NCBI RefSeq assembly: GCF_003097135.1
Contig: NZ_QEQL01000005.1
Location: forward strand, 1-64,000
Origin: Pseudomonas sp. URIL14HWK12:I12
Lineage (GTDB): Bacteria > Pseudomonadota > Gammaproteobacteria > Pseudomonadales > Pseudomonadaceae
Reading direction: 5' to 3'
DNA: 64,000 bases
Of this stretch, positions 43,033 through 53,110 are shown piece by piece. Under the pieces are notes generated by a model. It worked only from the letters and a program-made list of their open reading frames with translations. It ran no database searches and was not told where the DNA came from. The first letter of the stretch is position 1. Each line of letters starts with the position of its first letter. The translations under genes were made by a program, and so were the position numbers.

Positions 43033-45468
43033 ATGCTGTTGTTGTGGATCGTGCTGCTGGTGCTGGGCATCGCCTGGCTTGCTCATTGCCGAACGGCGCC
43101 GGCCCCTGCTTTGGGGCTGGTGGCTTTGTATTTGCTGGCCATGGGGGTTATCGGCGAAGCACCCGCTGCGCTGATGGTGGTGCTCTGGGTACTGTTGGCC
43201 GCTACAGCCGCGTTCATCTTTCTCGGCGAGCTGCGCCTGCGGCTGTTCACCACGCCGCTGTTCAGCTGGTTCAAGCGCACACTGCCGCCCATGTCGGCTA
43301 CCGAGCGCGATGCCATCGACGCCGGCACCGTGTGGTGGGATGGGCAACTGTTCAGCGGCCGCCCAGACTGGCATACCCTGCTCAATTACCCGCGGGCTCG
43401 CCTTACCGATGAAGAACGCGCCTTCATCGATGGCCCCACCGAAGAACTGTGCGCGATGCTCACCGATTGGCAGGTCGGCCAGGCCATGGACTTGCCACCG
43501 CAGGCCTGGGCACACATCAAAGCCCATGGTTTCTTTGCGTTGATCATCCCGAAGGCCTACGGGGGCAAGGGCTTCTCAGCCTATGCCCATTCGCAGGTGG
43601 CGATGAAGCTCGCCACCCGTTGCGGCGACCTGGCCTCCACCGTGATGGTCCCCAACTCGCTGGGCCCGGCTGAGCTGCTGCTGCACTACGGCACCGATGA
43701 GCAACGCGACCATTACCTGCCCCGCCTGGCGCGCGGCGATGAAATCCCCTGCTTCGCGCTGACCGGCCCCCTGGCAGGCTCCGATGCTGGCGCGATGCCC
43801 GACGTCGGCATCGTCTGCAAAGGCCAGTGGCAGGGCGAGGAGGTGCTGGGGCTGCGCCTGACCTGGGAGAAGCGCTACATCACTTTGGGCCCGGTGGCCA
43901 CCCTGCTGGGCTTGGCCTTCAAGGCCTACGACCCCGATCATCTGCTCGGTGACCAGACTGACCTGGGCATCAGCCTGGCGTTGATCCCCACCGACACGCC
44001 TGGCGTGAACATCGGCCGGCGCCATGTGCCACTGGGCGCGGCGTTCATGAACGGCCCCAACAGTGGTAAGGATGTATTCGTGCCGCTCTCGGCGCTGATC
44101 GGCGGCCAGCCGATGCTGGGCAAGGGCTGGATGATGCTGATGAACTGCCTGTCGGTGGGGCGGTCGATCTCGCTGCCAGCGGTGGGCACTGGCATGGCCA
44201 AGTACACGAGCCTGGTGACTGGCCAGTACGCCCAGGTGCGCGAGCAATTCAATGTGCCGTTGAACGCTTTCGAAGGGATTCAGGAATCCCTGGCGCGCAT
44301 CGCCGGCAATGCGTGGCTGATGGACAGCGCGCGCATTCTTACGGCTAACGCGGTAGACCTGGGCGAGAAGCCTTCGGTGCTCTCGGCGATTCTCAAATAC
44401 CACCTCACTGAACGTGGCCGTGAATGCATCACCCACGCGATGGACGTGCACGGCGGCAAGGCGATCATCGATGGGCCGCGCAACTACCTGGGCCGCAACT
44501 GGCTGGGGGCGCCGATCTTCATTACCGTCGAAGGGGCCAATATCCTTTCGCGCAACCTGATGATCTTCGGCCAGGGTGCGATCCGCTGCCACCCTTTCGT
44601 ACTCAAAGAAATGGCTGCTGCCCACGATAACGACCTGCGCGGCTTCGACGCTTTGCTGCTGCGCCACCTGGGCTTTGCCTTCGGCAACGCGTGCAGCACG
44701 CTGGTGCTGAGCCTGGGGCTGGGGCAGTTGCAACGCCAGCCCGGCGACGCCCTGAGCCGGCGTTATTTCCGCGACCTGGACCGCCTTGCCGCCGCCTTCG
44801 CGCTGCTGGCCGACCTGAACATGATGATGCTCGGCGGCGAGCTCAAACGCCGAGAGCGGCTCTCCGCGAGGCTGGGCGATGTGCTCAGCTATCTGTACCT
44901 GGGCAGTGCGGCGCTCAAGCGCTACCACGACCAGCAATCGCCCCAGCATCTGCAGCCGCTGCTGCGCTGGGCCATGGATGAAAGCCTGGGGAAGGCCGAA
45001 GAGGCCCTGGCCAAGCTGCTCGACAATGCGCCCAACCCTGTACTGGGCGGCCTGCTGCGGCTGGTCATCTTTCCCTTTGGCCGCCGCCATCGCGGGCCGA
45101 GCGACCGCACCGACGCCGCGGTGGCGGCCATCCTCGCCCGCGCGCCGGGCGACCTGGCCCTTGAAGACCTGCTTGAAGGCTGCTACCGCCCGACTGATCC
45201 GGATGACGCAGTCGGTGCATTGCATGCCGCCTGCAAACGCCTCAGCGCCGTGGCGCCGATTCGTCGCAAATTGCACGCTGCGGTGCGCGCAGGCCAGGTC
45301 AAGGCGGGTGCCGGGCAGGATCTGATCGAAGCAGCCGTGGAGCAGGGGGTGCTGCTGGCCAGCGAAGGGCAACAGCTCAAGGCGGCTGAAACGGCACGCC
45401 GCGCCGTGATCGACGTGGACGATTTCGCCAAGCAAGAGCTGCTCCCTACCGAAGGCAAGGTCCGCTAA
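43033..45468 (+). CDS. fadE: Acyl-CoA dehydrogenase FadE
   Basis: 811 residues. Two N-terminal membrane segments (LLLWIVLLVLGIAWLAH and following), then the acyl-CoA dehydrogenase domain with FALTGPLAGSDAGAMPDVG and YHLTERGRECITHAMDVHGGKAI, and a long FadE-type C-terminal extension. Catalyses the first step of fatty-acid beta-oxidation at the membrane. AAGGAG precedes the ATG. Size and architecture fit E. coli FadE. Confidence 0.93.
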   Translation: MLLLWIVLLVLGIAWLAHCRTAPAPALGLVALYLLAMGVIGEAPAALMVVLWVLLAATAAFIFLGELRLRLFTTPLFSWFKRTLPPMSATERDAIDAGTVWWDGQLFSGRPDWHTLLNYPRARLTDEERAFIDGPTEELCAMLTDWQVGQAMDLPPQAWAHIKAHGFFALIIPKAYGGKGFSAYAHSQVAMKLATRCGDLASTVMVPNSLGPAELLLHYGTDEQRDHYLPRLARGDEIPCFALTGPLAGSDAGAMPDVGIVCKGQWQGEEVLGLRLTWEKRYITLGPVATLLGLAFKAYDPDHLLGDQTDLGISLALIPTDTPGVNIGRRHVPLGAAFMNGPNSGKDVFVPLSALIGGQPMLGKGWMMLMNCLSVGRSISLPAVGTGMAKYTSLVTGQYAQVREQFNVPLNAFEGIQESLARIAGNAWLMDSARILTANAVDLGEKPSVLSAILKYHLTERGRECITHAMDVHGGKAIIDGPRNYLGRNWLGAPIFITVEGANILSRNLMIFGQGAIRCHPFVLKEMAAAHDNDLRGFDALLLRHLGFAFGNACSTLVLSLGLGQLQRQPGDALSRRYFRDLDRLAAAFALLADLNMMMLGGELKRRERLSARLGDVLSYLYLGSAALKRYHDQQSPQHLQPLLRWAMDESLGKAEEALAKLLDNAPNPVLGGLLRLVIFPFGRRHRGPSDRTDAAVAAILARAPGDLALEDLLEGCYRPTDPDDAVGALHAACKRLSAVAPIRRKLHAAVRAGQVKAGAGQDLIEAAVEQGVLLASEGQQLKAAETARRAVIDVDDFAKQELLPTEGKVR

Positions 45469-45531
45469 GCGTTACAGCGGCCGGCGCAAGCCTTTATACT
45501 GCCCGGCCGTTTTCCCAAGGAGCCTTGTGCC

Positions 45532-45945
45532 ATGACCGTTTCCGCCCTCGAACATCACCTGGCCCTGCTCCGCCACCTGCGCAATATCCTCGGCGCCCTC
45601 GGCGAAGCCGAGCAGGTGCCGGAAGAAAGCCATGAACTGTTTCTGGAGCGCTTCGACGAGCTGCTCGAACAACTGCCGCAAGACCCGGTGCAAAGCCAAT
45701 ACCTGGGCCAGGACCTGATCTGCCAGACCATCCAGCGCTACCCTCAGATCGCCCACCTGGTACCACGGGACCTGCTGTGGTTCTTCGCGGGCGACTGCCT
45801 GCATTTCATGCCTGACGAAGAGATCGAGCTGTATCAGCAGCTCGATGAGCGGCGCTTCGAGGCCGAGGAGAACGACGAGCCGTTCGACTGGGCTCAGGAG
45901 AAGCAGTTGCTGGCCCTGAGAGACGACCAGGCCAGCCGGCACTGA
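45532..45945 (+). CDS. PA2817-like conserved protein of unknown function
   Basis: 137 residues, acidic and helical, no membrane segment or signal peptide. Resembles the conserved Pseudomonas protein PA2817 that follows fadE. CCAAGGAG upstream fits the ATG. Contains LERFDELLEQLPQDPVQSQYLG and WFFAGDCLHFMPDEEIELYQ but no known catalytic motif. Confidence 0.8.
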   Translation: MTVSALEHHLALLRHLRNILGALGEAEQVPEESHELFLERFDELLEQLPQDPVQSQYLGQDLICQTIQRYPQIAHLVPRDLLWFFAGDCLHFMPDEEIELYQQLDERRFEAEENDEPFDWAQEKQLLALRDDQASRH

Positions 45946-45998
45946 CCTTCCCTCGCCGGTGGGCGGCAGTGGCCGGCCCATCAGGCCAGGCGCCGGCC

Positions 45999-46763
45999 CT
46001 AGTGCCGGCGTAACTGCAAAAACCCCACCACGCTGAAGGTGACCAGCATCGACGACGCCACCCCAAGCAGCAATGCCAGCCAGATGCCCACCCAGCTCGC
46101 ACCCAACCAGATCACCAAGTAAAACGCCACCACCCCCAGTGCGCCGAGCGCGTTGCCACGGATCGTGGAAGCCATCGCCAGCAGGCCCACCTGCAAGTGG
46201 CTGAAAACCACCAGCGGCCAGGCGATCACTGGTATCGGCGCCAGCACACCGCTCACCGCCGGCCCCCACCAGGGCGCGCCACCGGTGATCACCAGCAGCA
46301 GGGAGGTCGCCGCGATCATGCGTGCCGGAATCTCCCACGGCCGCGACGGGCGCGCACTGGCTGGAAGCACCCGGGCAGGGGCCAGCGGCAGGATGATGCC
46401 TATCAGCACCAGGCACACCAGCACCGACAGCCACAGGGAAGCGGCCCATTGCAGCAATGAGCATACCAATGCGAAGCCCAGCACCGCTGCGGCCAAGGCC
46501 AGGCCCCAATGCCGGTGTTTGGCCACCTGCAGATAGGCAAGGTAACTGCAGATCACGGCAGCCAGGCCCGCCAGTGCGCTGGGCACTGCGGCCACTGCGA
46601 ACGCGGGCCCCTGCTCCAGCGCCAGAAAAGCCAGCACCGTCGTGGAGGTGATCGGCAGGCCAGCCAGCAGCCCACCGAGAAACGGCCCCCAGCGCCGCGC
46701 AGCCAATGAGATAGCCATCATCAGGCTGGGAGTGATGATCAGTTTGAGAAAAAGAATGTTCAT
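45999..46763 (-). CDS. Integral membrane protein of unknown function
   Basis: 254 residues with about eight hydrophobic segments, from MNILFLKLIITPSLMMAISLAARRWG to LALLLGVASSMLVTFSVVGFLQLRRH. Gly- and Pro-bearing loops such as GPFLGGLLAGLPITSTTVLAFLA resemble a small transporter, but I do not recognise the family. Stand-alone gene, convergent with the PA2817-like gene. Confidence 0.75.
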   Translation of the reverse strand: MNILFLKLIITPSLMMAISLAARRWGPFLGGLLAGLPITSTTVLAFLALEQGPAFAVAAVPSALAGLAAVICSYLAYLQVAKHRHWGLALAAAVLGFALVCSLLQWAASLWLSVLVCLVLIGIILPLAPARVLPASARPSRPWEIPARMIAATSLLLVITGGAPWWGPAVSGVLAPIPVIAWPLVVFSHLQVGLLAMASTIRGNALGALGVVAFYLVIWLGASWVGIWLALLLGVASSMLVTFSVVGFLQLRRH

Positions 46764-46846
46764 GGCAGGCCAGTTTTCAGACTGGCCTTGAGCCTACTCC
46801 ATAAGCGAAGCGCTTAGCCATTGCGGCGTGGCGCTTTGCCCGCGCG

Positions 46847-47176
46847 TCAGAGCGAGTCCGCTTTGGCCGGCCCAGGGCTGGAGCGTAGCTTGATGGGCTC
46901 GCGTGCATCGCCGATCGGTACGTCATCGAGCCCGACCATCTCTTCGTGCACCGCAGGCTGCACCAGGAAAAACGGCACCTCCGGCACGCTGGCCAGCACC
47001 TTGCGCGCCTCGTCCACCGACGCCACATGCAACGTATCGCCTTTGTCGTTAAGCACCCGTTCCAGCTGCTCGCCGCGCCGCGCGTGCAGGACGTAGGAGC
47101 CACCCTCGACGCTGACCAGTTCCAGGGCCTGCACCTCATTGCTGGCGACGAGTTGGGCCAATTGGTGAAGATTCAT
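46847..47176 (-). CDS. Small conserved Pseudomonas protein (DUF6482-like)
   Basis: 109 residues from ATG 47176; an upstream in-frame extension lacks a ribosome-binding site. Begins MNLHQLAQLVASNEVQALEL followed by VEGGSYVLHARRGEQLERVL. It resembles the small DUF6482-type proteins of Pseudomonas. No catalytic motif or membrane segment is visible. Function unknown. Confidence 0.7.
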   Translation of the reverse strand: MNLHQLAQLVASNEVQALELVSVEGGSYVLHARRGEQLERVLNDKGDTLHVASVDEARKVLASVPEVPFFLVQPAVHEEMVGLDDVPIGDAREPIKLRSSPGPAKADSL

Positions 47177-47231
47177 AGTGATGCCCTCTGTGGCGTGATT
47201 TAACTCGGAGGGGCAAAAGGCTGTGCAAGTT

Positions 47232-48023
47232 TCATTGCCTTCGGGCGATGGGGTCGGCCCCGTTGCCTGGGTGCGCGGCACGGTACTCGCGAGGGGTGAA
47301 CCCGGTGAGGGCACGAAACTGTCGGCTGAACGCACTGTGGTCGGTATAGCCGCATTGCAGGGCTACCTCGGTGATCGGTAGCGCCGTACACAGCAGGCGG
47401 TGCGCGTGCTCGAGCCTGACCTTGTGGATCATCTGCCGCGGTGTGAGATGAAACACCCGCTTGCAGTACCGCTCAAGTTGGGCGACGGAGAGGCCAGCGA
47501 GGGCCGTAAGCTCCTTGAGCGTCACCGGCCGCTGGAAATGCTTGCGAATATAGTCATCCACCGCCGCCAGGCGCTGATAGGCAGGGTGGCTGGCTGCAGC
47601 GGCTTGCAGGTCGACCGAGGTGCCGGCCAGGCCCATGATGCGCCCGTCTCGGTCGAGCAGCGGGCGTTTATGGGTCAGGCACCAGCCTGGCTCACGGCTG
47701 CCGTACAGGTGCAGCTCAAGCTGGTCCTCAAGCACCTCCCCTCGCTCCAGTACACGGCGGTCCTGCTGGGTGTAGCCGGGGCCGAACCGGGCCGGGAACA
47801 CCTGGGCACTGGTTTTGCCCAGCAGTGGCGCCAGGCTTTTGAGCCCGCAGCGCTCGACCAGCGTGCGGTTAGCCAGCACATAGCGAGCCTGAGTGTCCTT
47901 GACGAAAAACACCGCCGTAGGGATGGCATCGAGCAGCGGCAACAGTGCCGCCATGTATGCGGTGAATTGCTGCAGTGACTCGGGGCGCTGCTCGCACAGC
48001 GCTTGGAGCGGGCCAAGGGGCAT
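47232..48023 (-). CDS. AraC-family regulator with PAS-like sensor, probable regulator of hydroxyproline genes
   Basis: 263 residues. N-terminal PAS-like region (LLDAIPTAVFFVKDTQARYVLANRTLVERCG) and C-terminal AraC double HTH (TLKELTALAGLSVAQLERYCKRVF, then ITEVALQCGYTDHSAFSRQFRALTGFTPREYR). Divergent from the permease and hydroxyproline enzymes with 214 bp between. AraC-type activation by hydroxyproline is known for the lhp genes of P. aeruginosa; the same role here is inferred from position. Confidence 0.83.
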   Translation of the reverse strand: MPLGPLQALCEQRPESLQQFTAYMAALLPLLDAIPTAVFFVKDTQARYVLANRTLVERCGLKSLAPLLGKTSAQVFPARFGPGYTQQDRRVLERGEVLEDQLELHLYGSREPGWCLTHKRPLLDRDGRIMGLAGTSVDLQAAAASHPAYQRLAAVDDYIRKHFQRPVTLKELTALAGLSVAQLERYCKRVFHLTPRQMIHKVRLEHAHRLLCTALPITEVALQCGYTDHSAFSRQFRALTGFTPREYRAAHPGNGADPIARRQ

Positions 48024-48237
48024 GGCGGGTCTCCGGAACGGGCCTGGGCAGCAGCTTGCACCAGAGCGCCGCGCCCGTCCATCCAGGCCACTGTGCCGAT
48101 TTCGTCATCTTCAGGGTGCAAAACCCTCAAGCGCTACCGGCCAGGCCGGGTTCATTCTACGCCCCATAACAACTCAGCCAGGCCTGCCTGGCCGCTGCTC
48201 ACTGCCTATTCCAAGAACCCACAAAAAAGGCATCGCC

Positions 48238-49860
48238 ATGTCAGTGCAAGGCAAGTTCAAGAAGCAATTGTCATTGACCGACCTCACCTTCATCGGCCTG
48301 GGCGCGATTTTCGGCTCCGGCTGGCTGTTCGCGGCCAGCCACGTGTCGGCCATCGCGGGCCCGGCGGGCATCCTCTCCTGGCTGCTGGGCGGCTTCGCCG
48401 TGCTGCTGCTGGGCATCGTCTATTGCGAGCTGGGTGCTGCTCTGCCGCGTGCCGGCGGTGTGGTGCGCTACCCGTTCTATTCTCATGGCCCTTTGCTGGG
48501 GTACCTGATGGGGCTGATCACGCTGATCGCGTTCTCCAGCCTGGTGGCCATCGAGGTGGTTGCCTCCCGCCAGTACGCGGCGGCCTGGTTTCCGGGCTTG
48601 ACCAAAAGCGGCTCCAGTGACCCGACGCTGCTGGGCTGGCTGATGCAATTGGCATTGCTGTGCCTGTTTTTCTGGCTCAACTACCGCAGCGTGAAAACCT
48701 TCGCCAAGGCCAACAACCTGATCAGTGTGTTCAAGTTCGTAGTCCCTTTGCTGGTGATCGTGGTGCTGTTCACCTTCTTTACCCCCGCCAACTTCACCAG
48801 CGCAGGCTTCGCGCCATTCGGCCTTTCAGGCGTGGAGATGGCTGTGTCGGCGGGCGGGGTGATCTTCGCCTACCTGGGGCTGACACCGATCATTTCGGTG
48901 GCCAGTGAAGTGCATAATCCGCAGCGCACCATTCCGTTGGCGCTGATTCTTTCGGTGTTGTTGTCCACGGCGATCTACGTGCTGCTGCAGGTGGCCTTTC
49001 TCGGCGGCATTCCCAGCCAGATGCTTAGCGGTGGCTGGGCCGACATGGGCAAGGCGCTGGCACTGCCCTATCGCGACATAGCCTTGGCACTGGGTGTGGT
49101 GTGGTTGGCCTGGCTGGTGGTGGCCGACGCCGTGATCAGCCCCAGCGGCTGCGGCAACATTTACATGAACGCAACCCCCCGCGTGGTCTATGGCTGGGCG
49201 CAGACCGGCACCTTCTTCAAGCTGTTCACCCGCATCGATGCCGAATCGGGCATCCCGCGCCCGGCGTTGTGGCTCACCTTTGGCCTGTCGGTGTTCTGGA
49301 CCTTGCCGTTTCCCTCGTGGGAGGCACTGATCAACGTGGTGTCGGCGGCGCTGATGCTCAGCTACGCCGTGGCCCCGGTGTCGGTGGCGGCGCTGCGCCG
49401 CAGTGCTCCGGCCCTGCCGCGGCCGTTTCGGGTACGGGGGCTTTCGCTGATGGGGCCGCTGTCGTTCATCATCGCTGCGCTGATCGTGTACTGGTCGGGC
49501 TGGGCGACCGTGTCCTGGCTGTTGAGCCTGCAGATCGTGTTGTTCGTGATTTACCTGATGTGTGGCCGTTGGGTGCCTACCGCACACATCAGCCTTCGCC
49601 AGCAGGTGCGCTGCTCGGCCTGGCTGATCGGCTTCTACGCGGTGACCATCCTACTTTCCTGGCTGGGCAGCTTCGGGGGCCTGGGCGTGATCGGGCACCC
49701 GCTGGACACCCTCGTCGTCGCGGCCTGCGCCCTGGCCATCTACTACTGGGGTGCGGCGACCGGGGTACCGGCCCATCAACTGCAATTGGACACCGACGAA
49801 GACGAGGCCACCGAGGTGGCGCCCGCCGAACATTCACCGTTGCACGCACAGCTGCGTTAA
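48238..49860 (+). CDS. APC-family amino-acid permease, probable hydroxyproline transporter
   Basis: 540 residues from ATG 48238; the open frame extends far upstream, but that part overlaps the divergent regulator. About 12-14 membrane segments with [19 protein letters not shown] at the start and a short acidic tail (TDEDEATEV). First gene of an operon with 4-hydroxyproline epimerase and the pyrroline deaminase, so it likely brings in hydroxyproline or an isomer. Longer than the usual ~460-residue APC members. Confidence 0.83.
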   Translation: MSVQGKFKKQLSLTDLTFIGLGAIFGSGWLFAASHVSAIAGPAGILSWLLGGFAVLLLGIVYCELGAALPRAGGVVRYPFYSHGPLLGYLMGLITLIAFSSLVAIEVVASRQYAAAWFPGLTKSGSSDPTLLGWLMQLALLCLFFWLNYRSVKTFAKANNLISVFKFVVPLLVIVVLFTFFTPANFTSAGFAPFGLSGVEMAVSAGGVIFAYLGLTPIISVASEVHNPQRTIPLALILSVLLSTAIYVLLQVAFLGGIPSQMLSGGWADMGKALALPYRDIALALGVVWLAWLVVADAVISPSGCGNIYMNATPRVVYGWAQTGTFFKLFTRIDAESGIPRPALWLTFGLSVFWTLPFPSWEALINVVSAALMLSYAVAPVSVAALRRSAPALPRPFRVRGLSLMGPLSFIIAALIVYWSGWATVSWLLSLQIVLFVIYLMCGRWVPTAHISLRQQVRCSAWLIGFYAVTILLSWLGSFGGLGVIGHPLDTLVVAACALAIYYWGAATGVPAHQLQLDTDEDEATEVAPAEHSPLHAQLR

Positions 49861-49870
49861 GGCCTTTGCC

Positions 49871-50809
49871 ATGAAGACACTGCACGTTATCGACTCCCAC
49901 ACCGGCGGCGAACCCACGCGTTTGGTGATCGAGGGGTTCCCTGCTTTAACTGGCGCCACGCTGGCGGCCCAGCGTGAGGAGCTGCGCACCCATCATGACC
50001 GCTGGCGCAAGGCTTGCCTGCTCGAACCGCGGGGCAATGACGTGTTGGTGGGTGCGCTGCTGTGCCCACCGGTAAGCCCCGGTGCTAGCTGCGGCGTGAT
50101 CTTCTTCAACAACACCGGGTACCTGGGCATGTGCGGCCACGGCACCATTGGCCTGGTGGCCTCGCTGCACCACCTCGGCCGGTTGGAGCCGGGCGAACAC
50201 CTGATCGACACGCCCGTGGGCCCAGTGACCGCCACGCTGCATGGCTCCGGTGAGGTCACGCTGGGCAATGTGCCGGCTTGGCGCTATCGCAGCCAGGTCG
50301 AGGTCCAGGTGCCTGGCTATGGCCGCTTCATCGGCGACATCGCCTGGGGCGGGAACTGGTTCTTTCTGGTCAACGACCACGGCGAAGACCTTGCTCTGAG
50401 CAATGTCGAGCGGCTGACCGACCTCACCTGGAACATGCTCACCGCCCTTCAGGCGCAGGGTATCCACGGTGAAGGCGGCGAACCGATCGACCATATCGAA
50501 TTGTTTGCCGATGACCCGCAGGCCGACAGCCGCAACTTCGTGATGTGCCCCGGCAAGGCCTACGACCGCTCCCCGTGCGGCACCGGCACTAGCGCCAAGC
50601 TGGCGTGCCTGGCCGCCGACGGCAAGCTCGCACCTGGCCAGCCCTGGGTGCAGGCCGGCATCACCGGCAGCCGATTCACTGGGCATTACCAAGCGGGTAA
50701 CGAGCAGACCGCCCAACGCATCCGCCCGTTCATTACAGGCCAGGCCTGGGTCACCGCTGACGCACGCTTGCTGATCGACGACAGCGACCCCTTTGCCTGG
50801 GGCATCTGA
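49871..50809 (+). CDS. 4-hydroxyproline epimerase
   Basis: 312 residues from ATG 49871, 10 bp after the permease. Proline racemase superfamily with both catalytic cysteines: C88 in MCGHGTIG and C236 in [10 protein letters not shown] Cys/Cys pair is the racemase/epimerase form (Cys/Thr would be a dehydratase). Converts trans-4-hydroxy-L-proline to cis-4-hydroxy-D-proline, the first step of the pathway whose next enzymes are encoded downstream. Confidence 0.9.
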   Translation: MKTLHVIDSHTGGEPTRLVIEGFPALTGATLAAQREELRTHHDRWRKACLLEPRGNDVLVGALLCPPVSPGASCGVIFFNNTGYLGMCGHGTIGLVASLHHLGRLEPGEHLIDTPVGPVTATLHGSGEVTLGNVPAWRYRSQVEVQVPGYGRFIGDIAWGGNWFFLVNDHGEDLALSNVERLTDLTWNMLTALQAQGIHGEGGEPIDHIELFADDPQADSRNFVMCPGKAYDRSPCGTGTSAKLACLAADGKLAPGQPWVQAGITGSRFTGHYQAGNEQTAQRIRPFITGQAWVTADARLLIDDSDPFAWGI

Positions 50810-50841
50810 TTTTCCCACCTATTGGTTTTCGAGGACACACC

Positions 50842-51789
50842 ATGAGCGACACCATTTTTACCGGCTGCATCCCCGCGCTGATGACCCCCTGCACCGCGCA
50901 GCGAACCCCTGACTACGACGCGCTGGTCGCCAAGGGCCGTGAGCTGGTGGATATCGGCATGAGCGCGGTGGTGTACTGCGGCTCGATGGGCGACTGGCCG
51001 TTGCTGAGCGAGGCACAGCGCCAGGAAGGCGTGGCACGGCTGGTGGCGGCTGGGGTACCCACCATCGTAGGCACCGGCGCGGTGAACAGCCGCGAGGCGG
51101 TGGCCCATGCCGCCCATGCTGCCGAGGTCGGCGCACACGGCTTGATGGTGATCCCGCGGGTGCTGTCCCGGGGCTCTTCAGCCAGCGCGCAGAAGGCGCA
51201 TTTCTCGGCCATTCTGAGCGCCGCGCCGCAACTGCCCGCCGTGATCTACAACAGCCCCTACTATGGCTTCGCCACCCGGGCGGAGCTGTTCTTCGAGCTG
51301 CGCCGGCAGCATCCGAACCTGATTGGCTTCAAGGAATTCGGCGGTGCCGCTGACCTGCGCTACGCCGCCGAGCACATCACCTCCGGCGACACGGAAGTGA
51401 CGCTCATGGTTGGCGTAGACACGCAGGTGGTGCATGGCTTCGTGAACTGCAACGCCACCGGCGCCATCACCGGCATCGGCAATGCACTGCCCCGTGAGGT
51501 GCTGCAACTGGTCGCCTTGAGCAAGCAAGCGGCGGCAGGCGATGCTCGGGCGCGGCGCCTGGCCGGTGAACTGGAGCAAGCGCTGGCGGTGTTGTCGTCG
51601 TTCGATGAGGGGGCGGACCTGGTGCTGTATTACAAACACCTGATGGTGCTCAACGGAGATGAAGCCTATCGGCTGCATTTCAATGAGAGCGACCGCTTGA
51701 GCGCCCCGCAACGGCACTACGCTGAAACCCAGTTCCGGTTGTTCCGCCAGTGGTATGGGCAATGGGCGGCTGAGCAAGGGCTGAGCTGA
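50842..51789 (+). CDS. DapA-family 1-pyrroline-4-hydroxy-2-carboxylate deaminase
   Basis: 315 residues. DHDPS/NAL fold with the Schiff-base Lys in NLIGFKEFGG and the Tyr in IYNSPYYGF; N-terminal FTGCIPALMTPC. In hydroxyproline degradation this family member converts 1-pyrroline-4-hydroxy-2-carboxylate to 2-oxoglutarate semialdehyde and ammonia. The assignment as deaminase rather than dihydrodipicolinate synthase rests on its place between the epimerase and the D-amino-acid dehydrogenase. Confidence 0.87.
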   Translation: MSDTIFTGCIPALMTPCTAQRTPDYDALVAKGRELVDIGMSAVVYCGSMGDWPLLSEAQRQEGVARLVAAGVPTIVGTGAVNSREAVAHAAHAAEVGAHGLMVIPRVLSRGSSASAQKAHFSAILSAAPQLPAVIYNSPYYGFATRAELFFELRRQHPNLIGFKEFGGAADLRYAAEHITSGDTEVTLMVGVDTQVVHGFVNCNATGAITGIGNALPREVLQLVALSKQAAAGDARARRLAGELEQALAVLSSFDEGADLVLYYKHLMVLNGDEAYRLHFNESDRLSAPQRHYAETQFRLFRQWYGQWAAEQGLS

Positions 51790-51800
51790 CTCCCCCACGT

Positions 51801-51838
51801 CGTCGCGCGGGCGTGAAAACACACCGTTCCGCGCGACG
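51801..51838 (+). repeat. Intercistronic hairpin in hydroxyproline operon
   Basis: CGTCGCGCGG (51801-51810) and CCGCGCGACG (51829-51838) form a perfect 10-bp stem with an 18-nt loop in the 85-bp gap between deaminase and dehydrogenase genes. No T tract follows, so it may stabilise or attenuate the mRNA rather than end it. Confidence 0.65.
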
Positions 51839-51874
51839 CGCCTCCCCTGTTACTAACAGCCCTTACGAGCCGCC

Positions 51875-53110
51875 ATGCCAAACACCTCGGACATCCTCGT
51901 CATCGGCGCCGGTATCATCGGCGTCACCTGCGCCCTGGAACTGGCCCGTCAGGGCTTGAAGGTACAGGTGCTCGACCGCCAGGCACCGGGCCGCGGCGCC
52001 TCTTTCGGCAATGCCGGGCACCTGGCCACCGAGCAGGTGTTCCCAATCGCCGACCTGTCGATCCTCAAGCGGCTGCCCGCCATGCTGCTCGACCCCATGG
52101 GCCCACTGCGCCTGGACTGGCGCTACCTGCCCCGTGCCCTGCCTTGGTTCACCCGGCTGCTACTGAACCTGCGGCCTGCGCCCTTTGCTGGCACTGTCGA
52201 AGGCCTGCGCCAGCTCAACCAGGCCAGCCTGCCCGCCTGGCAGCGGATGCTGGCAAGCATAGGCCACAGCGAACTGCTGCATTTGCAAGGCTCGCTGTTG
52301 ATGTATGAGAAACCCGAATCGCACACAGCCCTGCAAGCGCTACAGCAACGGATGCGCCAGCAGCAGGTGGCGGTCGAGCAATGGCGTGCCGACCAACTGC
52401 ACCGCGCCGCCCCCGAGCTTGATCGACGCGCCCAGGGCGGGCTGTTCTTTCCTGAGACGGGGCACTTCATCGACCCTTACACCACGCTGCTGGCGGTGGT
52501 GGAAGCAGCACGCCAGGCGGGTGTGGGCTTCATCCAGAGCGAGGTGCTCGCAGGCCAGGTGCTTGCCGACAGCGTCACGCTGCAGACCGCTCAAGGCCAA
52601 CTGAGCAGCCGCCGCGTATTGATCGCCACCGGGGCGCATTCGGCGAGCCTGGTGAAAAGCCTCACGGGCGTGCAGGTGCCGCTGGACACCGAACGCGGCT
52701 ATCACCTGATGCTGCCAAACGAAACCGGCCGGCTGCCCTTCGCAGTCACTTCGTTCGAACGGCGTTTTATCATGACCCCCATGGCCGGTGGCCTTCGCCT
52801 GGCCGGCACTGTGGAATTCGCCGGGCTCGAGCGCCCGCCCAACCATGAGCGCGCCTGGCAATTGCTGCGCTTGAGCCAGGGGTTGTTCGAACAGGCCCTC
52901 GACGCAGAGGGCGCCACGCCCTGGATGGGTTTCAGGCCGTCATTGCCCGATTCGTTGCCAGTGATCGACCAGGCCTGCGGGGGGCGCGTGCTACTGGCTT
53001 TCGGGCATCAACACCTGGGGCTCACCCAGGCCGCGGCCACGGCAGAACTGGTCGGGGCACTGGCCGCCGGCAGGCCAGCGCCGGAGCGCTTCAGGGTTGA
53101 TCGCTTCTGA
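51875..53110 (+). CDS. FAD-dependent D-hydroxyproline dehydrogenase (DadA-like)
   Basis: 411 residues. FAD Rossmann motif [21 protein letters not shown] and [13 protein letters not shown], DadA-like throughout, with a C-terminal [17 protein letters not shown] closing the FAD site. A single-chain enzyme of this type oxidises cis-4-hydroxy-D-proline in P. putida, matching the epimerase and deaminase in this operon. Its last 20 bp overlap the convergent permease gene. Confidence 0.87.
   Translation: MPNTSDILVIGAGIIGVTCALELARQGLKVQVLDRQAPGRGASFGNAGHLATEQVFPIADLSILKRLPAMLLDPMGPLRLDWRYLPRALPWFTRLLLNLRPAPFAGTVEGLRQLNQASLPAWQRMLASIGHSELLHLQGSLLMYEKPESHTALQALQQRMRQQQVAVEQWRADQLHRAAPELDRRAQGGLFFPETGHFIDPYTTLLAVVEAARQAGVGFIQSEVLAGQVLADSVTLQTAQGQLSSRRVLIATGAHSASLVKSLTGVQVPLDTERGYHLMLPNETGRLPFAVTSFERRFIMTPMAGGLRLAGTVEFAGLERPPNHERAWQLLRLSQGLFEQALDAEGATPWMGFRPSLPDSLPVIDQACGGRVLLAFGHQHLGLTQAAATAELVGALAAGRPAPERFRVDRF

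Noticed and set aside
50842..51789. Dihydrodipicolinate synthase (dapA) call
   Set aside because: The fold is the same, but the place between hydroxyproline epimerase and D-hydroxyproline dehydrogenase favours the pyrroline-carboxylate deaminase.
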